A DNA stretch of 11,332 nt from Auxenochlorella pyrenoidosa (GCA_001430745.1 KQ481971.1:50906-62237); one strand, 5' to 3'. Shown: positions 1-9,339, counted from the stretch's first letter. Notes: a model not told the origin generated them from the letters alone. Program-made: numbers and translations.

Positions 1-457
1 CGCCGCCTGGGGTAGCCGCCCCCGCTGCCAGGGGAGCGGCCGCCACCCGCTGCGGGTGCTGCCTGCGCGGCTCGGTGCTGCCAAAGGCTGGCTGGCCGGC
101 GTGCTCGGCAGAGGCCTGCAAGCCGGGCGGGCAAAACCACATGGTGTTGGTGCCACGCGGTATTGGATCCTGCTGCAGCACCGCACGCTGCTTGCTGGCC
201 TTGTTTCAAACGGGAATCCAGCCAGGGAAGAGGGGCCAAGCTTGCGGGAGTTTGATAGAGCAGGGACAAGAAGGGGGGAGAACTCACCGCGAGGTGCTGC
301 TGCACGCCTGGCGGCATGGACAGCCGCCGGCGCAGGCGGCGCCAGCTGCCGTTGCCCGCGGCGGCGCCGCCGCTGGCGTCGGCGCTGCCGCTGCCCTCCC
401 CGCCGCCGTCTGCCAGGCAGCAGGCAACCGCTGCCGGCTCAGAGATTGTGCGCGGGA

Positions 458-497
<40 letters not shown>

Positions 498-3267
498 AAG
501 CAGCCGCTTATGCCGGCTGGGGGACGCGAGCTCACGCAGCGGCAGCTGCCAGGACTCTCCCGTGCCGCTGCTGCCAAACAGGTGTGCCGTCAGCTCTGCA
601 GCGGATGCCTGCTGCTGGTGCTGCAGGTGCTGCTGCGGCGGGCTGTGGTACTGCAACAGGGGCTGCTGCGGCAGGCTGTGGTACTGCGCCAGGGGCTGCG
701 GCGGCGGCGGGCTCTGGTACTGCGACAGGGGCTGCTGCGGCAGCGGCAGCGGCAGCAGCAGCGGCTGCGGCAGCGGCTGCGCCAGCGGCGAGGGCGCCCT
801 GCCCAGGCGCGCGCTGCTGCTCAGGACCAGCCCCTCCAAGACCTCTGGGGTGCTGAGCCCATGTGAGAGGTCGGTGCTGTCCTGGCTGCCGTCGGCAGAG
901 GGCTCGGCCGCCGAGCCGTCGTTGCGGCGGGCCCTGCGGCCGCTGGGACGCGCCTTGGCCTGCATGGCAGGGGGCGGGGCAGGGGATGGCGGCTGGGTTA
1001 GAGGCGAGAACGGTTGAGGCAGGCTGCATCCGCGAGTGAGGGCGGGGGTGCCGAGGGCAGCATGCTTGCACTCTCACGCCCAGCACCCAGCAGGCTCCTC
1101 CGCGCCGCGGCTGCGCAGCGTAAGTGGCCAGGGCGGGCCCTTGCACGCGCTCCCGGGCAGCGTGCCCCCCCCCTGCCTACACACCCCTGCCACTCGCCTT
1201 GCAGCGGCGACGGGAGGCGCCCGACCCGTCTTGTTGTGCCGGGCACGCTTCTGCCGATGCCGGTGCGGGCGTCATGGGTGGCGCCGCTGCCGCGGGTGCA
1301 GCACCCACCGCCTCCGATGCCCACCCCTCCCAGTCGGGCGGCAGCTGCGCCTCGAGCGAGATGCGCGCCGCGCCGGTGGGCACGTCGTTGTTGGCCAGCA
1401 CCCGGATGGGCGGCGAGACGGCGGTGCCCAGCAGGCGCGTGCCCTGCATGGCAGGGATGCAGAAAGGGTGGGCGGGTGGGTGGGGTGGGTAAGGGGCTCA
1501 TCATGTTCGTGTGCGGTTGAAGGGGTCGGCAGCTACGCCCGCAGCCTGGGATACCCCCCGGCCGCCAGCCAGGGGAGACCCGGATACCTTCGGCAGCCGG
1601 CCGCGCGACCACCCATGCCCTAGGAGCCAGCAATTCCTCCAGCTGATGCGTTTTGTGGGCAAGCGCAAGGCAGTATCAGGCTGCAGCCTGCAGTCGCAGC
1701 AGCGCACCTGCCGGTTGAACACCCCCGCCACCAGCCGAAAGGTGGCGGCGTCCACGTGGGTGCACGCCTCGTCCAGGGACAGGTACATGAAGCGCGGGTC
1801 CTGCGGCGGTCAAACCCGGTCAAACGGCGGCTGCGTCAGCGCGTTGCTCTGCGGGCCGGGGGCCGCCCCCCGTACATTCGCAGGTCAATGCAGCAGGGCG
1901 CCTTGCGGGAGCAGCGGGGCCACTGCAGAGCGGCAGAGCCATGTAGGCGGGCTTGCTCAGCGGCGGGCCGTGCGGCCGTGGGCCGGGCGTGCCCTCTGCA
2001 CGGTTCTGGGCTGAACAGGCGCTCATGGGACCCTTGCCTTCCTCATGCCGGTTGCAGGGCCCGGGCTGGGCCCGCCCTCGCCCTCGCCCTCGCCGCTCCC
2101 GCTGCCGGCGCGCTTGCCAACGCGGCCAAACCGCTGCGGAAAAAAAGGGGGGAATGGGGGGGCATAGGAACTGCGTCAAGGCAGGCTGTCGGGGGGTGAG
2201 CTGAACTTTTAGGCACTCTGGCACAGCAGCCAGGCATCGAGGGCTGGCCACCACAAGCGCAGGCAGGGCGCAGGCAGGGCAGCGTCGGCGCACGCCGCGC
2301 CGCACCTGAATGGAGCGCAGCACGCGTCCCTGGCAGCCCTTGCAGCAGTGCTGCCGCGACACCAGGTGCCTGCAGGGCGGGGGCCAGGGCGGGGCCAGGG
2401 CGGGGTAGATCGCGGGGCCGCGCCGATGGAACGCCGCGCGCGTACCGCAGACAACCCTCTGCTCTGGAGGCACATGACCAGGCAAGGAGGCCTTGAGCTC
2501 CCCGCAAGCCCCGCCAGCCCCGGCGGGGGTCACTTCCGCCGGCCGCGTGGCAGAGGGGGGATGCACCCTCACCAGCCATAGCCCTGGCCGTCTGGCGCCA
2601 GCGCCGGGCCGCGAGCGCGGCCGCCGGCGGTGGCCGCGGCTGCGTCGGCGGGCGAGGCATCATAGCACAGGTACACGTGTGCCTGCAGCTTCACTCCAGA
2701 CTCCAGCTGCAGCAAGAAGGCCACCGCAGAGTCCTGCAGGGGGTGCGGGCAGGGGGTGTGCGGCTGACCGTGCCGTCGGCGCTGCCGGCGGGCGCGCCCC
2801 AATCCGGGCGCGGGCCGCGTCATTTTGTCCGGGACGGCACTAGGGCAGGGGGGCAACCAGAGGCCGTGCCTGCGGGGGCGGCACAATGGCCCCTCCCGGC
2901 GCGCCCTTGCCGGCGCCCGGCCCCGCGGGGCTTGCCTGGTGGGCGTCTGGGAACTTGGCCGAGGTGTGGAGCGCCTGCTGCACGGCCGCGCGCCTCGTGC
3001 CGCCCGCGGTCCCGCCATTGCCCGACGGCTGCTCGGTGAGCACAAGCTCCACCTGGTTGTAGCTGCAGGCGGGGGGCAGCGAGGGAGGGGGGTTGTGGCA
3101 GGTCCCGCGGGGCAGCGCATCCTGCAGACTGCAGCAAGGGCCGGTTCGGCGGCATCCCACAGCATGAGTAATGGCTGCGGGGCCGCGCCGGCGGCGGAGC
3201 GAGCGGGAGCAGCGGGCAGGCGCTGCCGCCAGCGCACCTCCATCGCTTCTTCCCGAGCTTGTACGCC
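1..3267 (-). CDS. Multi-exon gene of unrecognised family, Q/P-rich C-terminal half, partial at left edge
   Basis: I do not recognise the family. Exons read 5' to 3' on the minus strand: 3267-3238 (30 bases, AYKLGKKRW), 3062 to about 2870 (YNQVELVLTEQ), 2733-2573 (DSAVAFLLQLESGVKLQAHV), 2369-2306 (HLVSRQHCCKGCQGRVLRSI), 2133 to about 2038 (RFGRVGKRAG, then GEGEGEGG), 1800-1708 (DPRFMYLSLDEACTHVDAAT), 1443-1309 (SPPIRVLANNDVPTGAARI), 959-288 and 115-1. Most joins keep phase with a cag acceptor and GT donor. The donors near 2870 and 2038 appear to be GC, and the link across 1801-2037 is unresolved because no GT donor meets the 1800 acceptor in phase. The middle exons have alternating hydrophobic residues and a Cys/His cluster, suggesting a strand-rich fold. 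The 959-288 exon has GRRARR, QYHS-type repeats and 13 glutamines, as in many transcription regulators. Start codon not identified; the gene may begin above 3267. That these exons are coding is fairly sure; exact borders and any regulator role are inference. Confidence 0.6.
459..497 (-). repeat. (CAG)13 trinucleotide run coding polyglutamine
   Basis: Thirteen uninterrupted CTG units on the plus strand read as thirteen CAG codons on the minus strand, in the frame of the 959-288 exon, flanked by KRLL and LPRT. The lack of any CAA interruption suggests a length-variable tract. On the opposite strand the same run creates leucine-, alanine- or cysteine-rich shadow frames. Confidence 0.9.
622..736 (-). 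repeat. Degenerate 33/36-base coding repeat (QPLxQYxS units)
   Basis: Three imperfect units code PLSQYQSPP, PLAQYHSLPQ and PLLQYHSPPQ. The shared plus-strand core tggtactgc falls at 646, 679 and 715, so the period is 33 and then 36 bases (11 and 12 residues). Period in whole codons and conserved tyrosines with variable third bases support this frame as the translated one. Confidence 0.7.
1807..1825. repeat. Tandem 9-base duplication beside a splice acceptor
   Basis: CGGTCAAAC occurs twice with one extra C between (1807-1815 and 1817-1825). It lies just upstream, on the minus strand, of the acceptor for the 1800-1708 exon. The reading frame before it (NALTQPPFDR) does not join the exon after it. 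Confidence 0.75.
2375..2405 (+). repeat. G-rich tandem repeat, pyrimidine tract of a minus-strand intron
   Basis: Runs of three to five G separated by short C/CCA spacers repeat with a period near 12 bases. On the minus strand this is the C-rich tract immediately before the acceptor of the 2369-2306 exon. The G runs satisfy the usual pattern for a four-tetrad-run G-quadruplex on the plus strand, though folding is not shown. Confidence 0.6.
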
Positions 3268-5110
3268 CTGCCATGGACAACAGGTGGTAGGGTGCGCAAG
3301 GCACACGGTCAGCGCTTACTGGGCGTGGCAGACAGGCGGCCACCGGAGAGGCAGCGGGACACCTGGCGGAGCTGGGCTAGCAGCGCTGGGCAGCGAGCTG
3401 CAGGGTCTCCAGGGCGCCATACCCGAGCCTCAGGGCAGGCAGATCAAAATGCACAGCAAAGCGGGCAAGGTGGACGGGGCGCAACGCAAGAGCAGCTCCT
3501 GTCGGGCCCTCCTCCTCGGCGCCCTGCTTTTACGGCGACCCAATACCCTAGGAGGCCCAATTTGGGCCCGCAAGCCCGCTCAGATGGCTTCAGCGTGTAC
3601 TTGCAAGAACTCGGCCCGACAGCAGCAGCCGACGCGCGAGGCGCTGCAGCAGCTGGTGGTGGGTTGCTCGCACTTGATCGACAAACTCACCGCACTTCCT
3701 GGGCCGGTGTGCCGGGTGTTGGTGTCTGCAGAGGGCACTGCAGCCCAGCCTCCATGTGGGCGAGGCCAGCTTGGTAGCCAGGCAAACGACAGCCTGATCA
3801 CACCGAATTTACCTGCAGTATGAGGTGGAAGTGGTGGAGCAGGGTGCCTGGGCCTCCTTGGCGAGAAACCATGCGACCTGCTGAGGGTGCTGAGCAGCAT
3901 CCCAGTGTGTTTGGGCATCCCATCGCAAGTTACCTGCTTTTCTGCCATCCCGCGCCGCATGTAATCGCTATGGTTTGCAACCAAGCGTTTACCTCAGAGA
4001 ATTCCAGGAAGCACCGCCCGCCAAATACGCCAAGTCGAGCGCTGGTCCGACAAGGAGTAAGGAGAGTAGCCTGGGAGGCCCCTGCGCAAATAGCTCGCCC
4101 GGCGCGTCTGCAGAGGCGGGCTAACCTGTGGTACTTCCCTGGTCCCGCCCCAACAAGCGACCTACACCCCGCTGCCCAACAAGCGGCGCCCGTCCAACCC
4201 GGCCAGCTGCATGAACGTGGGGCAGAAGGAGCAGCACATTCATGGGGAACAGCCTGGATTGTGTTTGCATGACATACGGGCTGGCCAAGCACTGCTGCTT
4301 GGACTGCAGGATGGATTGACGGGCGCGTGCATAGCGACGCAGGGACATTGCCTTCACAGAGGGGTGCAATGAGGCAGGTTGCGCGATTGCTTGTGGCATG
4401 CACCGCCCTGTGCTGCATGTCTTCAAGTATGGGGCGGTTTGATGTCCTGGTTTGCGGTGGATGTTGACCATGCACGCGAGAAGCCATGTGGTGCGCAACC
4501 TTCCCTGGGCCAGCCCTGAACCGCTCAGGATGCCTTGTCCAGAGCAGTGCACCATGCATCACAACCCGCTCAGCACACAAGCATTTCTCAAGGCGGGCAA
4601 GCAGTGGCCAATTCCAAGTGAGCTCATCGCAGCGGCCGGGGCCAGTGAACTATGCGGTGTGGGTTGGACACTTCTGGCTTTGGCAACCGGGGCCGGGTAG
4701 CGAAGCAAGCTGGTTGAGTTTGACGGCAGCCAAGTGTGCCTGCTGTGCTGCTATACCTTCTCTGCTTGCCTGCCTCAGGCCAGCCCTGGGGTGCGACAGC
4801 CAGCAGAGGTACTGCAGGGTTCCGAGCTGTCGACAAACTTCCCGCAGTATACAGCACCCGTTGCACTGCGGGTCAGGGCCGGGATGTCCTGGAAGCTTGC
4901 AAGTCTGATGCACGTGGCATGGCCAGTTGGAGCCTGCCAGGAGAGCCGCGAGCCTGGCAACTGGCAGCAGGACTGGCATGCGGCAGCCAACAAAGCGCTG
5001 GCGGCACAGCAGAGCAAATGCCCCCTTGGATCGCTCGTCGGCATTCAAGTGAGACGTCAACTTGCCCAGCGCGAGGAAAAAGAACTGCAAGCCGGGAGCA
5101 AGGCAGCGCG
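3268..5110. other. Intergenic / 5' flanking region, no supported gene
   Basis: GC content is visibly lower than in the flanks and no frame gives a protein with the codon use of the neighbouring genes. It should hold the start of the left minus-strand gene and the promoter and 5' UTR of the SWIB gene. One weak minus-strand exon candidate lies near 3730-3610, where a ctctgcag acceptor precedes a GTGAGT donor, but I cannot link it in phase to 3267. A perfect small inverted repeat (GGCCCAA-T-TTGGGCC) lies at 3554-3568. I saw nothing else I can name. Confidence 0.5.
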
Positions 5111-8100
5111 ATGGCCGAGCTTGGGGCAGAGGTGCCGGCCTCCGTGACAGAGCAGCAGAAGCCAGCTGAGCAAGAACACAATGCCACAGGCGGCGATGGG
5201 GCTGCGGTGCAGGAGGCTCCGGCTTCCGGCAGCCACGACGACGGTGGCGCGACTGGGGCGTCACAACCCTCTGCAGACGCTCCAGCAGCAGCTGCAGAGA
5301 CCGACGAGCCCGGTGCGCATGTGAAGGCAGAGCCAGCAGCGGCGGCGGCGGCAGAGGCGGTGGCGGCCGAGCCACCACGGGAGGGCGCAGCGGAGCAGCA
5401 GCAGGCGGCCGATGAGCAGGCAGCAGTCAAGGAGGAGCAGGCTGTCAAGGAGGAGGTCAAGGAGGAGGAGGGGGCCAAGGCGGCCCCCAGCGACGAGGCT
5501 CTGGTGGCGCGCCTGCGTGAGCTGCTGGCCGAGGTTGACCTGGCCACAACCACAGGTGGGTGCTTGGGACCAGCCCTTTGACCGGTTGATTGACCGGTGC
5601 TCAAATGGCATGGTTGTGCCTTCGAGGCTGCCAAGCGGGCAGGCCATGGCACAGGCGGGACGCGGCTGTGCCCTGCAGGGCCGCTGCCGCCTTCTGCCGC
5701 CAGCGCAGCGCGGGCCTCTCGACTGCCCGACTGCGGCCTGCCTGCTTGCTGCTCTTTGGTGCCAGGAAGCGCTGCGCGGTCCGCGCAGGGCGAGCGATAT
5801 TCGCGGCGAGGGCAGGGCGGCCAGCAGCAGGCTCGACAGCAGGCATTCCCCAAGCCCCCTGCCCCGCGCCCCACACCCCTGCAGAGAAGCAGCTGCGCAA
5901 GCGGCTGGAGGGCGAGTTTGGCGTGCAGCTGGGCGACCGCAAGGCGCTGCTGCGGGCGGAGATCAACGCCTACCTGGAGGCGCAGGTGGGGGCTGGGTCG
6001 CGCGCACAGCGCGCACAGCACACGCTGCGCCAGCCCGCGGCCGCTGCCCACCACTGCCGCGGCTGCAGGGGTCGGGGCCTGGGTTGGCCTGGCAGCAGGA
6101 GGCAGGGAGCCGCAACCGCCTGCAGCTGCAGTGTGCATCGACCTGGGAGTGGTTGCGGCCTGCAGCCAGCGGGGAGGCACAGGGGGAAAGGGCGCGTGGT
6201 TTCCTGTTACCCCGCAGCCTTGTCCCCCTGTTCCCAGACAGAGCCGCCTTCCCACTCTGGCCCGCCCTGTTCTCTGCACCGTTGGCAGAGGAATGAGGGG
6301 TTGGATCGCGGCTGTATCCCGTTTCAAACTCCGTTCGCCGCTGCCTCCCTGCCTCACAACTCGTCTTCTCTCGCCTGCCTCCCTTCACCTGCACAGTCGG
6401 CGGATGAGGCGGAAGAGGAGGTTGACGACGTGCTGGAGGATGAGCAGCCCAGCGGGTGAGGCAGGGCCTGAATGTTTTAACTTTCTTCCCAAAGCAGGGC
6501 CTGTGAGCGGACGCTGGCATCCCGGCCGCCCTGGCGGCAGTGCCGCGCCTCCGCCGCATGCCCACTCACACCGCCCGCCGCGGCGCCGCCCCGCCCTGCC
6601 TGCAGCGGGCGCAAGCGCAAGGGCGCCGGCTTTGGCGACTACATCTCCCCCGAGATGCAGGAGTTCCTGGGGGAGCGGCGCCTGCCGCGCACGCAGGTGC
6701 GCCGCCCATGCGCGCCGTAACCCCGCCCAGACACACGCACACCCCCCAGCCCCCCCCCACCCCCCCCACCCCCTACCCCCCACGCCCCTCCCACACACAC
6801 ATGCATCCTTTCCGTCCGGCGGGCGCGGTCCGCTGCTGTTGCGCCTGCTGCCCTGTGCCCGCTGCCCACGCTGGGCGGGAGACGGCCGACTGAGGCCCTT
6901 GCGGGCACACCCTCGCGCCCCCTGCAGGTGGTCAAGCGGCTGTGGGCTTACATCAAGGAGCACAACCTGCAGGACCCGGCTGACAAGCGCACCATCCTGT
7001 TTGGTGAGGGCCGTTGGCGCACCCGTTGGCGCTGCGCGTGCGCGCGCCTGCCGGCAGGGCCGGCCAGCTCCAGGGCTGCGCCCGTCGGCGGTTCCGGCTG
7101 CATGAGCCACTTGCTTCACGAACAAACAGACGAGCGAGGAGCGGCCAGCCAGGCCCCGCCGGTTGTGGGCAATGATGCATCATGGGGGAGGGCAGGAGCC
7201 CCGCTTCTGCTGCTGATGCACCCGCATTCCGCCGCTGCCGTGCGCCCGCCCACACTCGACAGCTACCCCGCCCGATGCCAGCTGGCTCTGACGGCTCCTG
7301 GTCTGCTGCTGCTCGCCACAGATGACGCGCTGAAGAAGCTGTTCCCCGGCACCAAGACCACCATGTTCAAGCTGCAGAAGCTGCTGTCGCGGCACTGCAA
7401 GACGGCCGGTGGGCAGGGGGCAGGCAGCAGGGCGGGGCACAGGGTGAAGTCCTGGGAGCCCGCTGCTTGACTCCGCCCTCCAGCCGCGGTATCGAACCCG
7501 TCTTTGGGTGTCAGGCACCCCGACCCAACCTCATGCCAACGACTGCATGGAGGTCAAAAACTGCATGGGGCCGCTGTCCATGCGACCACCCGTGCAGATG
7601 TGGTGGGCGGCAGCGACGAGGACGGAGGGGAGGAGGAGGGCGAGGAGGCAGAGGCGCCTGCAGCCAAGCGCGCGCGGCGAGCCCCCGCCGGCAGCGGCGC
7701 CACGCGGCGGAAAAGCAAGGGCGGCGGCGAGGAGGGCAAGCCGCGCAAGCCGGGGGGCTTCACTAAGGAGTGCAAGTGAGCGAGGGGAGCAGGGGGGGCC
7801 GTGGCAAAGGGCAGGGTTGGGGCTTATGCTTTTGAATGCTTTGGCGGCGGCCAGCGGCCTGCAGCGTGCAGCAGCTCAGCAGCCCGTGTGCAGCCGCCTG
7901 GCGCTGCCGGCAGGCCCCTTGCCCCGCTCCCCGCCGTGTTCCTCTCTCTGCTGTGTGGCCACACGGCCGGCGCCCACTCCTCCCGAGCCCTTGCCCACAG
8001 CGCCGACGCTGCGCCTAGCTGCCGCCGGCCCCCCCCCCCCCCTTTCCCCCAGGCTGTCCGATGAGATGGCCACCTGGATCGGAAAGCCCACCGCCTCGCG

Positions 8101-8639
8101 CCCCGAGATCACAAAGTTCTTCTGGGAGTATGCCAAGAACAACGACCTCAAGGTGGGGGCCGGGGCCCCGGCGGTGCATGTTCTTGCTTGTTGTCGTTAG
8201 TGGTCGCGTCTCTCAGGCTGCACCTTGCAGCAACCCGCGGTCTGGCGGGCCCAGCGACGTCGCCCCGGGGTGCATCGTCTCCACCTCCCTGCGCCCCTCC
8301 ATACGCTTCCCGGCATCCCCTCAACATCCCTCCCATTACCTCCATTACCCCTCTGACAAGCCCTTCACCCTGGCAGGCCTGCCGTTGCCTCACTGCGTCC
8401 CATCCATGCCCCCTCGCCTCCCTGCCCCCCCCCCCCCCTCCCCGCAGGACCCCTCTGACAAGTCCTTCATCCTGGCGGACGACACCCTGAAGCGCCTGAC
8501 CGGCGAGTCGCGCTTCAAGGGCTTCTCCTTTGCCAAGTTCATCAAGGCCCACATCCGCGGCTACGCAGACCAGGCCTCGGAGGGCGAGGCCGAGGAGGAG
8601 GCAGAGGCGGAGGCAGAGGCAGAGGCAGAGGCGGAGTGA
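5111..8639 (+). CDS. DEK_C and double SWIB domain protein (nuclear, chromatin/transcription)
   Basis: Nine exons join in phase to 442 codons: 5111-5555, 5885-5985, 6397-6455, 6606-6696, 6928-7003, 7322-7408, 7598-7775, 8053-8152, 8448-8639; all introns are GT-AG. Residues 1-124 are acidic and Ala/Gln-rich with four VK[AE]E motifs. Residues 127-182 match a DEK_C domain (LRELLAEVDL, then LRKRLEGEFGV). Residues 211-285 are a SWIB domain (ISPEMQEFLG, VVKRLWAYIKEHNLQDP, LKKLF, MFKLQKLL). A linker holds basic patches (AAKRARRA, RRKSK). A second SWIB spans about 341-417 (LSDEMATWIG, EITKFFWEYAKNNDLKDP). The end is an acidic (EA)n tail. In known families SWIB/DEK_C proteins include yeast UAF30, a Pol I upstream factor subunit, and plant BAF60b-like proteins. 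Start chosen at ATGGCC because upstream in-frame codons look non-coding; an earlier ATG at 4736 is in frame. Domain identity is firm; exact target is inference. Confidence 0.93.
5579..5598 (+). repeat. Short direct repeat TGACCGGT in intron 1
   Basis: TGACCGGT occurs at 5579-5586 and 5591-5598, separated by TGAT. It sits 23 bases inside intron 1 and its first TGA is the in-frame stop met if the intron is retained. Confidence 0.6.
6736..6790 (+). repeat. Long C-rich tract in intron 4 of the SWIB gene
   Basis: Successive C runs of five to nine, broken by single A, AG or TA, fill the middle of the intron, with CA-repeat-like stretches on both sides. The minus strand carries matching G runs that fit a G-quadruplex pattern. 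No coding role; frames through it are shadows. Confidence 0.75.
8347..8375 (+). repeat. Decayed copy of the start of exon 9, inside intron 8
   Basis: Matches 8449-8477 at 26 of 29 bases, counted by eye. The first 14 bases are identical and the three differences are all transitions. The copies are 102 bases apart, so they share a reading frame: the intronic copy reads PSDKPFTLAG, the exon PSDKSFILAD. The intronic copy lacks an AG acceptor directly before it, so it is probably not spliced in. Confidence 0.8.
8598..8636 (+). repeat. 6-base coding repeat (GAG GCA/GCG) at the SWIB gene 3' end
   Basis: Alternating GAG and GCA or GCG codons give the (EA)n acidic tail that ends at the stop codon. 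The simple repeat suggests tail length may vary between strains. Confidence 0.85.
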
Positions 8640-8726
8640 GGGTCTCGTGGAGTGTGAGCGCCCATGAGCGGCTGCCCCCCTGGCCCCCCCCTGTTGCGTT
8701 GCCTGCCACCCGTGGCCCCTGCTGCT

Positions 8727-8731
8727 TGTAA
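8727..8731 (+). terminator. Candidate TGTAA polyadenylation signal (first)
   Basis: TGTAA is the polyadenylation signal commonly used in green algae. This copy lies 88 bases after the SWIB gene stop codon, a normal spacing if the 3' UTR is short. Confidence 0.45.
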
Positions 8732-8791
8732 GGCGCGGTGCACTCGTGCCACGAGCCCTTGAGATTCGGGTTTGTCCACAGCTCCGGCTGT

Positions 8792-8796
8792 TGTAA
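8792..8796 (+). terminator. Candidate TGTAA polyadenylation signal (second)
   Basis: A second TGTAA, 153 bases after the stop, followed by a T-rich stretch (gatttttgt). Either copy or both could direct 3' end formation of the SWIB transcript. Confidence 0.45.
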
Positions 8797-9339
8797 GCAT
8801 CGATTTTTGTCGAGGGCGGCAGCAGCTGCGCAGGGCAGCAGGCAACCCGCGTCATCAGTCCAGTGTGTCCGGCCATGCTTGCAGGGAGCATTTTGCTGTC
8901 TTGCGAAACAGTTTACCCTGACCGCTCTCTTGCCGCACCACGTGACCAATGGTTGTGCCCGGTTTGCAATGAAAGCCACAGACATCTCGGTGTGTTCCGC
9001 CTCCCAACCTCCAGAGTCAGAAGTGCCGGCACATCCCGCACACTGGGAAAGCATCAGCCACGGCAGCTGCACCATGCAGTGCCGCCTCCCTGCCTGCTTG
9101 CCCGCCAAGACTATTGCCTCACTCAGGCGCATTCACAGGCATGTCAATACAGGGCTCCAAGTTGAATCATGTGACAGCTGACAAGCATGCAGCACAGGGA
9201 GGGGGTGGGAGGCATGGTGCAGGCTTGGGCATCCGGGCGTGTGTAGCTTCGCCTGGGGCAGCCCTGCTTACGGGCCTGCCAGAGAGTTCGAAAGTATCCG
9301 CAGGCCTGCCCGCCGCTGCCTCCCGCCTGCGGCGCCGCC

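Larger units (their letters stand above)
8640..9339. other. Intergenic region between convergent genes
   Basis: The SWIB gene and the small membrane-protein gene end towards each other here. GC content drops and no frame has gene-like content. The region should hold both 3' UTRs. I found TGTAA signals for the plus gene but no clear TTACA (minus-strand TGTAA) for the minus gene. Confidence 0.6.

Noticed and set aside
56..866. Two overlapping plus-strand frames of about 265 residues, alanine- or leucine-rich
   Set aside because: They are antisense to the CAG/QYHS-rich minus-strand exon; the runs of Ala, Leu or Cys come from reading the CTG repeat in other frames.
532..1146. Minus-strand frame of 204 residues with long polyalanine
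   Set aside because: It is an out-of-frame reading of the Q/P-rich exon and its upstream intron; the frame giving QYHS repeats and clean splice sites is better.
3930..4580. Minus-strand frame of 216 residues in the lower-GC gap
   Set aside because: No domain, no codon preference like the neighbours, no splice context. Long stop-free stretches are expected by chance here.
4736..5110. Upstream extension of the SWIB gene to an earlier in-frame ATG
   Set aside because: The extra 125 residues show no targeting signal or domain and look like translated UTR; ATGGCC at 5111 is a better start. Not excluded without 5' transcript data.
4873..6357. Minus-strand frame of 494 residues
   Set aside because: Antisense to exons 1 and 2 of the SWIB gene; Ser/Ala-rich from complementing GAG/GCN codons.
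5597..7105. Plus-strand frame of 502 residues
   Set aside because: It runs across three introns and exons of the SWIB gene in the wrong frame; Pro/Arg/Ala-rich shadow.
8061..8639. Single unspliced frame of 192 residues ending with the SWIB C-terminus
   Set aside because: Only its end (from 8448) is real exon; upstream it reads exon 8 out of frame and intron 8. The open intron tail is noted as a finding.
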